From NCBI GenBank assembly GCA_002633005.1, contig NMRA01000065.1, positions 127,177-191,176 on the forward strand: a DNA stretch of 64,000 nucleotides, given 5' to 3'. Below, piece after piece: positions 44,721 to 53,796 of the stretch (positions are counted from its first letter, which is position 1; every line of letters starts with the position of its first letter). This DNA is from Phoronis australis (taxonomy: Eukaryota; Phoronida; Phoronidae). A program made the position numbers and the translations under genes. The notes under the pieces are model-generated. The model made no database searches. It was not told where the DNA came from and saw only the letters and a list, made by a program, of their open reading frames with translations.

Positions 44721-45430
44721 CTAGAATTCTGAAATTTCCCCCCCCATGACCTTGAAAATGAGGTAAATGTCTCCAATTACGATTGGCGCCCGTAGATGCC
44801 CACCTAGCGCAACCCGCATTTTCTCAACAGGACTCTTAAATTTCTCATTTTCAGGAAAACTAAAATTTCTCTCTATGACCTTGAAAATGAGGTAACGGTC
44901 TCCAAGCTCGATTGGCGCCGTAAATGACCACCTAGATCTCGGTAAAAACATGAAAAAAAATCTATTTTGAGATATATTAGCGCAACCAGCACATTCCCAT
45001 AAGGACTCTTAATAATTGCAGGCGGTCTGATACACGCGCAGGCCTCGCATGTGGGCCCATTGCACTGATCACCTGGAAATATTTTTATGCTTTATTAATA
45101 TGTGGTTAAAACCGAGCTGAGGAGCTAGAAACCTGGCTCAATGATTTAGCAGTGTGACATGGTGGGATTCGAACCCACGACCTCGAGGCATGAAAGCGCG
45201 TACTTATCAACCAGGCCACACTGCCTCCTCAAAAGGACTCTTAAATTCCTCATTATTATTTTGAGAACGAGGCCAAGGTTTCCAAAACCAACTGTAAAAA
45301 TTTTCCTTCTTCAATTGAGCCAACATTTTCCAACTCAAAAATGGTTTTCTACTTGTAACTTTGAAAGTGAAGTCAAGGTCCACAAATTCCACTGGCGCTT
45401 TGAGATGACTCCCCTGCACAATTGATCTTA
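44721..45430. repeat. degenerate local repeats
   Basis: A unit containing ATGACCTTGAAAATGAGGTAA, CTCCAA and GATTGGCGCC occurs at about 44747 and 44876, with a weaker copy near 45355 (CTTTGAAAGTGAAGTCAAGG). The partial minus open frames that give GDRYLIFKV and GDIYLIFKV are by-products of the repetition. The SINE at 45130 interrupts the series. Confidence 0.5.
45130..45232 (-). mobile_element. tRNA-derived SINE head
   Basis: On the minus strand: GCAGTGTGGCCTGGTTGATA is a good A box in a tRNA-like D arm, and GTGGGTTCGAATCCCAC is a perfect T arm with B box GGTTCGAATCC. The intervening anticodon stem does not fold well and the acceptor ends do not pair as in a functional tRNA, so I call it a SINE promoter, not a tRNA gene. 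The body would extend downward to about 45000. Confidence 0.6.
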
Positions 45431-46800
45431 TAATAATGCGCCAACAACATTTTCCAAGCCGAATTATAAAATTTCCACAGCCAAAACCCGTGCAGCTGTC
45501 GCGGAATAACTAACTTATAAAACATTTGAATATGATTTTTACACCAAAAAACATGAAGACATTGGGTGTGACTTCATTAAACATTTTTTAGAATTTATTA
45601 AGAAATATTCTTTGTCTTAGATTGTTCACATCAACTTAACTTATTTCACACTCCCAAAAATATAACGTGATCGCCATCTAATGAAATGCAGCTTGGCGTT
45701 GAAGTGCGACGCTGTTTGAGCTAAAATAGGTCCAAAACGAAGACTGTGACCCTATACTTGTTTTTGTTATAGTGACAGAAAACGCAATGGGTATAAAAAT
45801 GAAGCATGAAAGAAAAATAACCCGGTGTAAATTTTTGCGCAGAAACCAAAACGGTGAAGTTAGAGGTACTCAAGATCCAGGAAAAACGTTATCTTACGCC
45901 GACACAAGAAAGTTAGCAAACTAGGAAATAGACTAAACGCTGTTAAAATATAAAACTGAGATCGCACAACAAAGTCGTTTTCAAAAGAATTCATTGACTT
46001 AAATAAAGGTGTCTTCTAAGTAACCATTTAACTTTCACAATTTTTGCAGAGGTACCTTCGTGGTTGTAACGAAAATACCAATTCGGTGACCTCAAATGTT
46101 TGCAGATTTGTAGGCTAAAAATATAAAAATTCAAAAAATAATAGTGTATTAAAACTGTGTCGAACGCGCTTAATAAAATGTTCATCTATTAAATTTTGGT
46201 AAAGTTGCGTTAAATGAACAGTCTAGGCATTTAAGATTTCCGAAAATTCCTCATTAATGATTTAAATTAATTAAATCCCAATGCTTACGAAAACAGGGGG
46301 GTATAGTACACGGCGACCTAATATTTGTTCCATTTAGTGTGCAAGTCGGCGGTGACGCCATCTCGCGTACGCCTTTTCGGTTACAAGACTTCTTGCAAGC
46401 CCGACCCCTGTAGTCCACGAAAACCTTTTTTGCCTCAAAGTCTTCATCACCAAGCCGAAAACATTCTGAAAAGTCACGTTAATGATAAGTGACTGTACTT
46501 CGGGAGCAAGTTTTCGGTTATACGGAATTTGTTAAATGCACGACACTTTTCATTGTTCACAATCTTTATTCTGTTACGTTCGTACTTTCGGAACAAAACT
46601 CTACTCTCAACTGAACATAGATACAGTAACTGACCTAGCGACATAATTAAAAGACACACGATATTTCGAAACATGCTTGTTTCATTCTCAAGTAAAGATA
46701 AAATGACGCAGTAATGCCACCACAGAGTATAAGCTGACGACGTACACATTGAGACACGGCGGGTGTGAAATACTGCGAAGAATGACTAATGAATGGGGGT
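45431..46800. other. no recognisable gene
   Basis: AT-rich. The minus frame at 46474-46749 lies directly after the Penelope endonuclease and is probably part of that element's 3' region; it has no recognisable domain. Confidence 0.3.
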
Positions 46801-46810
46801 AACAGGAAAG

Positions 46811-47332
46811 TCACGCAAACAAGTGTAACGTGCGGCGGGACCCTGTTTGCTGCTCATTCAAAACAGGTTTCTCAAATGCAATCAAAAGGGACTCTAATAC
46901 TTTCAAACGCAGCGCATCTTGCTCCACGTAGCGAATTGACGTGTTTTTCACAATTTCTTGACGGGTGATTTTACGTGCGTGGCATTGCAGAAAATGATCT
47001 TGAATGGTGCCATTTTGAAAATGCATGGATAACCGACGGGAAAGACTGCAAACCGTTTGACCAATGTAACATTGTTTGACGTTTGAACGAAGACATTCGT
47101 TCATAGGGCATACAAACTCATAAACAACACTACACTGTGCAACTTGGCGGACTTTCGCTTTAGAAATGTTATTTTTCATGACCAAGTTGGAGGACTTTCT
47201 ATTCCGATAATAAATAATAACATCGAGGTAATCATCAGGCTTACAAACTTTAACATTGTCCCTTATAATTTTCTTAATGGCGTGTTCGTCCTGGAGGTAA
47301 TTATTAGACATGACATTTTTGTAGAATATCTT
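46811..47332 (-). pseudogene. Penelope GIY-YIG endonuclease domain
   Basis: VVYEFVCP is the GIY half and CYIGQT the YIG half of the catalytic motif, followed by SLSRRLSMHF with the conserved Arg and His helix and, further on, RYVEQDALRLKVLESLLI, which carries the conserved Glu of the nuclease. A Cys/His arrangement in the insert (CPMNEC, QCHARK) is as in other Penelope endonucleases. It cuts target DNA to prime reverse transcription. It is separated from the RT by one stop codon only (TAA, 47333-47335), in the same frame. Confidence 0.88.
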
Positions 47333-48060
47333 TTATGTGACACCGGTCCGACGTGCAGGGACTTCATAGCTAATTCTGGACACAAATCGCTTAACATGGA
47401 AATTCACAAAAGCATTGGTATACCCATTATTCACCAGTGTTTGTCTTATGCGATCTACCTCTTGATTGAACAATAGCCAGTTGGACGACACCGAATACGC
47501 CCTCTTTAGGAAGTTGGCCACAACGGCGACCTTATACCGCTCAGGGCACCCACTTATTGCGTGGAGACAGAAACCTTTATCAGTAGGCTTGCGGTAAACT
47601 GATGTAGAAAATTCAGATGGAGAATGGTTCACAAGAACGTCCAAAAACGGAATCTTGTCATTTACAGGAAGCTCGTGGGTAAACTTCAATTCAGAGTGAA
47701 GCTCAAGTTCATCACGTAATGATAACAAGTCATCAAAGGCACAATAAACAAAAATATCATCTACATAACGTACACATGTACAGATAGGAATACCAACGAT
47801 CACATTGCTAGCCCTTTTTTCCACTTCAGACATATAGAATTCCGGGAAAGTGGGACCCAGAGGAGAGCCCATGCTCAAACCATCATTTTGCAAAAACAAT
47901 TTCCCATTTGTATGGCGAAATAGTACTTTGGTTGTGCAGATGGTTAACAACTCTCTCATACATGTACGAGTTGGTGAAATGTCGGGTGGCTTTAAATGTG
48001 GGTGACGGTATACACTATGATAAGCAAGTAGGTTTGCAGTACGCGAGAAAAGGAATAAAT
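47333..48060 (-). pseudogene. Penelope reverse transcriptase (partial)
   Basis: HPHLKPPDISPTRTC leads into LFLQNDGLSMGSPLGP (RT motif 4, with the conserved G-S-P-L-G-P) and RYVDDIFV, the catalytic YxDD box with two metal-binding Asp. KIPFLDVLV and SVYRKPTDKG follow as the thumb-side motifs typical of Penelope and telomerase-like RTs. The first catalytic Asp region lies upstream of the truncation. Nearly intact otherwise: one in-frame stop separates it from the endonuclease, so the insertion is fairly young. Confidence 0.88.
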
Positions 48061-48993
48061 ATTCCTGGCCGAACCTTCACAGCATTTGATCATGAAAGTT
48101 GGAAGCCCACAGCAGTAAAATCCTGTTGTTTCTGCAGTAAATATGTTAGCAAAGGAGAACGTAAGTGTAAAAATCAGCCGTTAGAGTTTAAATGTGTGAG
48201 AAAACTTGATAAACCACCATAGAGCTCCCTTGACCATGCAATGGAAAGCACGGATTGTAGATGAGACGGAAGGACCTACAAATGTAAAGGGTGGCGAGAA
48301 ACGAGATGGACGGAGTTGTGATGGAAAGAACAGATTATTTTTTCATTTTCCCCTAAAACATTCCAATTTGAATAAATTCATTGTCATCTACATATTGCGA
48401 CAGGCACAGTTACAAAAATAACAATGGAATGCCATTGTTTGACTGTCACAGTGAGTTTAAATAACGGTATACGCCCGCACGAAATAAAAAAAACAGAAAT
48501 ACGAATTTCTTAAAAACAATTACTTTTTGGATCACCATTTCATACACTTGGTGTGGCAATACATCCAACAAAGACTCTAATTTCACTACCTAGCCACACC
48601 TTTCCATCACAATATCATTCTTCCCTTCGCAATCTGGGTTCTTTGCTGCATGACTAGAAGCCAGCAGCGAGAATTGGCGAATTGCAATATTATCGCAGGT
48701 GTTTTACTGTGGTCAAAGGTAATAACTTCAAGACGTCAACCTCAGAAAAAAACGAAATTGCTAGACAAAGCAAGTTAAAGTTGTACTCTCAGTGTTAGCA
48801 AGTTGAAAGCTGATATTGTCTTTGTAAATACTGAAAACATTCGAGTGGGTCAGATACTTTTGTATCTATGACCACTCAAACTTAGGGTTACGACTTTGTG
48901 TCCTTCCCCATGCAGTCAGGAAACACTACCAATCATAAAACCTTCATAATACAATTGATCACATAACACAATTGAATGTGATACAGGTATGTA
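48061..48993. other. no recognisable feature
   Basis: Plus open frames at 47908-48222 and 48206-48421 overlap the antisense of the Penelope element at their start and have no domain. Otherwise AT-rich. Confidence 0.3.
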
Positions 48994-49615
48994 TCAGGTG
49001 TCCCAAAAAGTGAGCCACTATTGACAAGTCATTTCTCAGCAACTGACGTAACCGAATTCGTTCAAAATTTTCACAACGTGTCTTCGGGGTGTCATCAACA
49101 AGTCTACGAACTATCTCAGAGAAATATGGAAAATATGGAAGTACTGTGAAATTAAAAGAAGCGGGGTGAAAAATGCAATATCGCTGTGACTTACATCGTG
49201 TTATAGGATCTGCCAGACAAAAAAAATTGCCTGCCTGGGTATCAAATCCACTGTTTTTTATTGTCAGATCTGTATGCAAATCAATTCTGTCCAATATTCC
49301 GGTTTGTAAGGATATCTTTGAGTGAAAGTTGAAAGTGATAATTTACAATTGAAACCTGTTTCAAGGAAAAAGTGTGGAGCGGAAGGAGAGTAGTAAGGGA
49401 GTTCCCAGGAAAAGTGTGGAGTCGTGCGACTATAAATAGCATGTGCGCACCCAGCGTAATATATAGGCTCGAATTTTTAACAGTGTGGACCTTTTACTAA
49501 CAAAAAACGGGGTACTAAAACGGGGTTCCACTGTCAGAGCTATGAATTGTGAATTCACGCCTTTGTACTGGACTTTTGTCTCGTTTTCTCGACCTGTTTG
49601 TTTCGCTGAGTAGGA

Positions 49616-49690
49616 TCTTTTTGTCCACTCCGCCAAATTGGGGGGGGGCTCCTTTGAGTCCCTCGAGACCCCCCCCGGTTCGCGCATGAA
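49616..49690. repeat. G-rich hairpin repeat, copy 2
   Basis: GGGGGGGGGCTCC, then TTTGAGTCCCTCGAGA and a CCCCCCC run, followed by CGCGCATGAAT; the flanks and tail resemble 1-90. It lies between the left end and the transposase of the mariner element. Confidence 0.4.
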
Positions 49691-49842
49691 TAGTCTTATT
49701 GCTAAAATCCGCAACATAGGGTCTGTTGCGTGTAAAAGTGGTAGTGAGAGACCCAAAACTGCATGTTCAAAAAAAAACAGGATCATGTTGAGGAACTAAT
49801 TTAATCCAGGACAAACCGAGGAATTTCAAATCTCTGATAGAA

Positions 49843-50580
49843 GTCGCAAACGATTTACAAGTGAGCAAGTCTTCTGTCCAAAAAATGGCGAAAAAACTGG
49901 AATTAAAACCCTTCAAAAGAATGTGGGTATCACGGAGGGATCAAAATGTTACAAAGAAAAGAAAAAAAACTTGATGCTGCTACTTGCATGACCGCTGAAA
50001 TGAAAAGAATCATTTTCACTAATGAAAAAGACTTTATGCTAGAAATCGCTAAAAATCTCCGAAACGATCCTGTTTATGGGAAACAAAAACGAGATATTTA
50101 GCCTTCTCGACTCTATCATGAGACACCCAGAAAAAAAACAAATTTTACTGACACTGACAGAGCTAAAGTTAACAGTCAACGTTAAATGCTGTTATTGGAC
50201 GAAAATCTTGTCCCGGATTGCAGGCGACTTTATCCTGGAAACAATTACGTGTTTCAGCAAGATGGGGCTCCTTCACACACGAGCAAGATAACCCAGGCTC
50301 ATCTGGAGGAGGCCGCAACAAAATTCATCAAAAATGATGAGTGGGCTCCGCTCAGTCCTGACTGTAATCCAGTGGACCATGTCATATGAGACTCTCTGAA
50401 GGGGAAAGTTTACCGGGGAATAAGAGGCAAATTGACTGAAAAAGAGTTAAAAGACAGGTCAATCATGAAATCTCGATGGAAGAAATACGGAAAACTATTT
50501 CTGATTGGAAGAAACAGCTCCGTTTACTAATGGAGGAAGATGGAGGCCACATTGAGCATAGACTGAAATAAGCGAGCTTC
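49843..50580 (+). pseudogene. mariner transposase, broken
   Basis: Pieces in different frames: a helix-turn-helix (VANDLQVSKSSVQKMAKKL, then PFKRMWVSRRDQN) at 49843, a first catalytic block at 50010 (RIIFTNEKDF), and VFQQDGAPSHTS with WAPLSPDCNPVDHVI at 50245-50387. The second and third catalytic Asp are separated by 37 residues (DD37D, as in the maT group). The first catalytic Asp appears as Asn (FTNEKDF where FTDEK is expected). With stops and frame changes as well, it cannot be active. Confidence 0.85.
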
Positions 50581-50845
50581 CCTTGATGTTTTTAATTTAA
50601 CAGTACTCGCACAATTAGACACAAATCTATTTCATATTTTGTGCATTTATTGATGATAGCATAAGGTTGATCTGTAAGAAATCTGAAAAAAATTGGTTCA
50701 TCCGTTGCTGAGTAATAAATTACATGTCAATTATGGCTCACTTTTTCGGACACCTAATATATGTACATAAAAATAAACTGAAATTGATGAATGATATGTC
50801 TTACAGAAGTATTTCTACTGTCCGGATGTCAGTGATTGGTCTTAC

Positions 50846-51115
50846 CTGGCCACCCTCTGAACACGGAAACTTTGCACAAAGTTAGAATGCGTGGAGTGTT
50901 CTTCACAATCTTTATTTCTACTTCGTGTCCTCTGAGACTCGTGTTACATCGCAAAAGTCGCACACCAACTGGGAACGCGCCGTGGAAGTGATAACATTCA
51001 AAGGGTGATCTCGGGTCCCCTTTCTTAATCACGGACACGGTAAAGTTCTCGAGGCTCTCGCCTAAAATGAAGATATTCTTATTCACGGAAGGCGCCATTC
51101 CGATAGGCACGTCAA
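50846..51115 (-). CDS. fucolectin-like (F5/8-type) domain exon, C-terminal part
   Basis: A 270-base exon, phase 1-1, donor CCAG/GTAAGA, acceptor TATTTGCAAG. It reads APSVNKNIFILGESLENFTV, then CYHFHGAFPVGVRLLRCN, GHEVEIKIV and LTLCKVSVFRGW. The pattern of core beta strands, a Cys pair in the last third, and the ending LTLCEVEVYG-like strand match the second half of a fucolectin/tachylectin-4/pentraxin-1 domain, a galactose-binding-like fold that binds fucose. It lies upstream of the 44 kb TSP1 exon. A Kolobok transposon ends only about 20 bases upstream of its acceptor. Confidence 0.75.
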
Positions 51116-51472
51116 CTTGCAAATAGGAGCATAATTAAAGGCGAAGGCAACCTTTTCCCATGTCATTTTGAGCTAAAATAAGGTTGGTTGGTTATCCTAG
51201 ACATATTTTTCACTTAATTACAGCTTTTCGTAATTTCATTAATTACTCGTCCGCTTTTCCGGAAGTGACGTTTTAGGAGGCAAGCGCTTCCCGCCACTTG
51301 GTTTTGCGTTGAGCTTACTGTGCGAATCTGTTCTATTCTACTTTTGTTTTGTGCTGTTTTTCACCAATTGTCGCCACCACTTTCCATCGGCGAGTATTCT
51401 GCGGCAAGATAGGTTAGTAGAGAACTCAACTGCGTTGGATTTAGGGATTGTTTAGTGTGTTGTAAGCTGAAA

Positions 51473-51784
51473 ATGGCTGGAGTCGGTGACCCGTATCACA
51501 GTGACAGTAGTGTGAGTGACGGAGACCTTGTTCACAGCAGTGGTGACGAGGAATTTCTTCACGGACATTCAGTGGGTGGGTACATGTTTGAGCCCGAGTA
51601 CACCGAGGCAGAGTACACACAGGCACAGGCAGCTGTTGAGAGAAACGAGGCGGCTACTGAAGACAGACGTGGTGACACATCTTGGTGCAAATGCCCTGTG
51701 TGCGTTGTTATGCCTACCTCAATTGAATGCTTGTGCTGTTCCGAGTTCCACATCAATTATCTTTTTGGTCTCTTCCTCCATTAG
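51473..51784 (+). CDS. P2X7 C-terminal-like Zn-binding protein of a Kolobok element
   Basis: ATG at 51473 (second in-frame ATG at the start of the run MAGVGDPYHSDSS). 103 residues. The Ser/Asp-rich start is followed by GYMFEPEYTEAEYTQAQ and DTSWCKCPVCVVMPTSIECL with CC after it. FEPEYTxEE and WCxCxxCxxMPT...ExxCC are the signature of the zinc-binding C-terminal tail of P2X7 receptors, which also occurs as free-standing proteins in invertebrates. The carboxyl end after CCSE is lost where the deletion joins the transposase. The role in the element is unknown; a DNA- or protein-binding accessory is possible. Confidence 0.75.
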   Translation: MAGVGDPYHSDSSVSDGDLVHSSGDEEFLHGHSVGGYMFEPEYTEAEYTQAQAAVERNEAATEDRRGDTSWCKCPVCVVMPTSIECLCCSEFHINYLFGLFLH

Positions 51785-52815
51785 AGTGTATGTGGTATAC
51801 TTGGCTGACCGCCCTGGTGAGTCAGACAAGTTCTCCTTCTCCATGAATTCCGCCACCAACTCGAGATGTTGTGACATGTATGCGTCATTGACAACTGCTA
51901 TTAAATAGGAATTCTGAATGTTGTTGAATGTTGTTTTCGAAAAAAAACTTTGACTTTTCCAAAGTCCATCATTGTCTTCACCGACTGAAACGTGTTTCCA
52001 GTGAAGAGCACACCACTGGACATGGTTAAGTGGACCTCCGGCATACCACGGACAGAGGAACAACTGTCCCACTTGCCAGAGTGTCCCGTGACACACTCCC
52101 ACTGGATGGTGACCTGAGCACCCAAACTGCTTACATTGTGTCGTGTGACTCCCTCGCCACACACCTGGCACCTTCTAAATAGCTCCAACACTTTAGACAA
52201 GTCCACAATAAACTTATCAAAGTTTGGCTCACCGATCTGTTCACTGGACGACGAACTGTCCTCTTCACTGGGTGTCGAACTGGGCCTGTAATCACTCCCA
52301 CTACTCAATATCGCTGCAGGGCTGCTTAGAGGCTCTGGGCTGGAGAAAACAGCACAGGGCGAATCACTACTGGTTCCAGGAATTGCACGCTCTGGGGTAC
52401 GTTCGGAGGCACGGGTGACAGTAGATGAAGTGCCTCCACTGGCTCCAGTCACTGTACTGGCCACAGCTCGCGAGGCTTCTCGCTTCAAAAACGCACTTCT
52501 CGGGGGTGGCGACGGGGCACTGCCGGGAATCAACACAGACGGAATGGCATCCTTCTTCAAGCGTTGTTTCGCGGGGACCTTCATCAGTTCAGCGTACAAA
52601 TCCCTTTCGTAATCGGACGGCAGAAAGTGCTTGCCACACACACGGTAATTCTCCACTGCTTTGTACGTTGCGTGGACGGGTAACGCTGCGTTCTTCACAC
52701 GAACGAGCCAAGTACGGCGAAGTGTGTCATCCATCGGAAAGCGATGCAAAGGCACTCCCAAAGCGCGCGTGAGCCGATAATTACTACATCCCGGTCCGCA
52801 GCAACAGTGTGGCAT
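51719..52815 (-). pseudogene. Kolobok THAP-domain transposase, frameshifted and truncated
   Basis: ATG at 52813-52815. Residues 1-97 are a full THAP DNA-binding domain: MPHCCCGPGC, RFP at 25-27, Trp36, C60-x2-H63 in RVCGKHF, and the closing IPSVLIP. A Ser/Pro-rich linker follows, then a Cys/His block (CQVCGEGVTRHN, then CVTGHSGKW) and SSGVLFTGNTFQSVKTM. At an eight-base A-run (51940-51947) the frame changes; the continuation reads NSYLIAVVNDAYMSQ, SDSPGRSAKYTTYTL and KKIIDVEL, which are the start of the catalytic domain. It then breaks off, so no active transposase is made. The THAP part alone could still bind the ends. Confidence 0.85.
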
Positions 52816-53084
52816 GTTGACTGACTAGTAAATGAAAGCGAACGACGACGGAACTGAACACAACCGAGGTAGAACAATGACTGACTCGGCAGCTCTCACA
52901 GTCAGACTATGTGAAAAGAAATTGGCGGGAAGCGCTTGCCTCCTAAAACGTCACTTCCGGAAAAGCGAACGAATAATTAATGAAATTACGAAAAGCTGTA
53001 ATTAAGTGAAAAATATGTCTAGGATAACCAACCAACCTTATTTTAGCTCAAAATGACATGGAAAAAGGTTGTCTTCGCCTTTAA

Positions 53085-53229
53085 AGCCACATTCAATCGG
53101 AAACGGAACCAAATGAACCAAAAAGCCAAAACAGTACAGAGTGGATTACGACTCAAAACCATACCCATGACTGTTCAAGATAACGAAGAATGCATTTGGG
53201 ATACCACTGGTAATCCACAATAGCTGATA
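53085..53229. other. short stretch between the Kolobok and a MITE
   Basis: Presumed intron of the fucolectin-like gene; nothing recognised. Confidence 0.3.
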
Positions 53230-53490
53230 GCCTGGGACCCGTTCTTAGAAACTGACGTAAGTTCAGTTTTGACTGAAGTCCAAGATATGTATCAACTTCC
53301 AAACTTTGAAACTTCCACAGCCGGTAAGTTAGTCCAACTTAAGACATAACTTAAGTCAAAAACTTATGTCGAACTTAAAATCATTTTTCTGGAACGTACT
53401 TAAGACAAACTGAAATTTTATTCCAAAATTTACTTAAATTTAGGATTTGTCTTAGCTAAGTCAACTTCCTTGAAGCGGGCCCCTGCCTTA
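53230..53490. mobile_element. small foldback MITE
   Basis: Left end CCTGGGACCCGTTCTTAG and right end TTCCTTGAAGCGGGCCCC are imperfect inverted repeats, and the interior has alternating AACTTAAGTC/GACTTAAGTT motifs that can pair. About 260 bases, no coding capacity. Confidence 0.5.
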
Positions 53491-53642
53491 TAGGCATACA
53501 ATCAGGTCAATGGGTCAAAGGCTATTAATTGACGCATTCCGACGAGAAAACTGAGTTAGGCGGGTCATTTGTGGAACTTAGCCTGCCTTTCGCTGGTTTA
53601 AAGCCTATCAGAACGTATCGTATCCGGTGACTTCCTGCGGAC

Positions 53643-53796
53643 CTGTTCCCAATGGTGACACGCCATCTTGGATGAACCACTTTGGCCGAATGTGCGCAGC
53701 CATGTTTGAAATGTGCGTCCAGAGGGTATCGCACAGCGACGGCTGCGTTGGCATTATTTCCAGACATGAAGGAAGGCTTGTTGAAGGCTTGATCAA
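53643..53796 (-). CDS. fucolectin-like (F5/8-type) domain exon, N-terminal part
   Basis: Acceptor TTTTAACTATTCTAG, phase 1 start. It reads DQAFNKPSFMSGNNANAAVA, then VRYPLDAHFKHGCAHSAKV and HPRWRVTIG. This is the N-terminal half of a fucolectin-type domain: N(V/L)A-x-x-KPxxxSS, the substrate-loop DxxxxxxGCxHS and the closing PxWRVxIG strand with its conserved Trp. The domain would be completed by the exon at 50846. The simple donor (AACAG/GTCCGC) ends in phase 2 and does not match that exon's phase 1, so the exact 3' end is uncertain; a donor a few codons earlier would fit. Confidence 0.65.

Larger units (their letters stand above)
46801..48060 (-). mobile_element. Penelope-like retroelement, 5'-truncated
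   Basis: The RT core followed in the same frame by a GIY-YIG endonuclease is the defining layout of endonuclease-bearing Penelope-like elements. The amino-terminal part of RT is missing upstream of about 48060. No flanking pseudo-LTR was recognised. Confidence 0.85.
48994..50757 (+). mobile_element. Tc1/mariner-type DNA transposon, complete ends
   Basis: Inverted ends TCAGGTGTCC and GGACACCTAA, with TA on both sides (48992-48993, 50758-50759). The left and right subterminal parts share AAAAAGTGAGCCA and CTCAGCAAC in inverse orientation. Length 1764. The transposase occupies the right half; the left 800 bases include the G/C hairpin block at 49616-49690, which is shared with 1-90 and may be a nested insertion. 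Confidence 0.85.
51139..53080. mobile_element. Kolobok-type DNA transposon with long TIRs
   Basis: TTAA duplications at 51135-51138 and 53081-53084, the Kolobok (and piggyBac) target. TIRs of about 158 bases (51139-51297 and 52923-53080), starting AGGCGAAGRCAACC and nearly identical. The interior holds a THAP-plus-transposase frame on the minus strand and a convergent P2X7-tail-like ORF on the plus strand, overlapping at their 3' ends. At 1.94 kb it is an internally deleted derivative: most of the catalytic domain is missing. Confidence 0.85.

Noticed and set aside
44721-44951. Minus ORF with repeated YLIFKV peptides as a repeat protein
   Set aside because: The peptide repetition follows from non-coding DNA repeats, and the pattern breaks with frame changes in the third copy.
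45130-45232. Functional tRNA gene
   Set aside because: T arm and boxes are good, but the anticodon and acceptor stems do not form properly; a SINE is more likely.
47908-48222. Plus-strand ORF of 104 residues
   Set aside because: Its start is antisense to the Penelope RT, and the remainder lacks any domain or repeat match.
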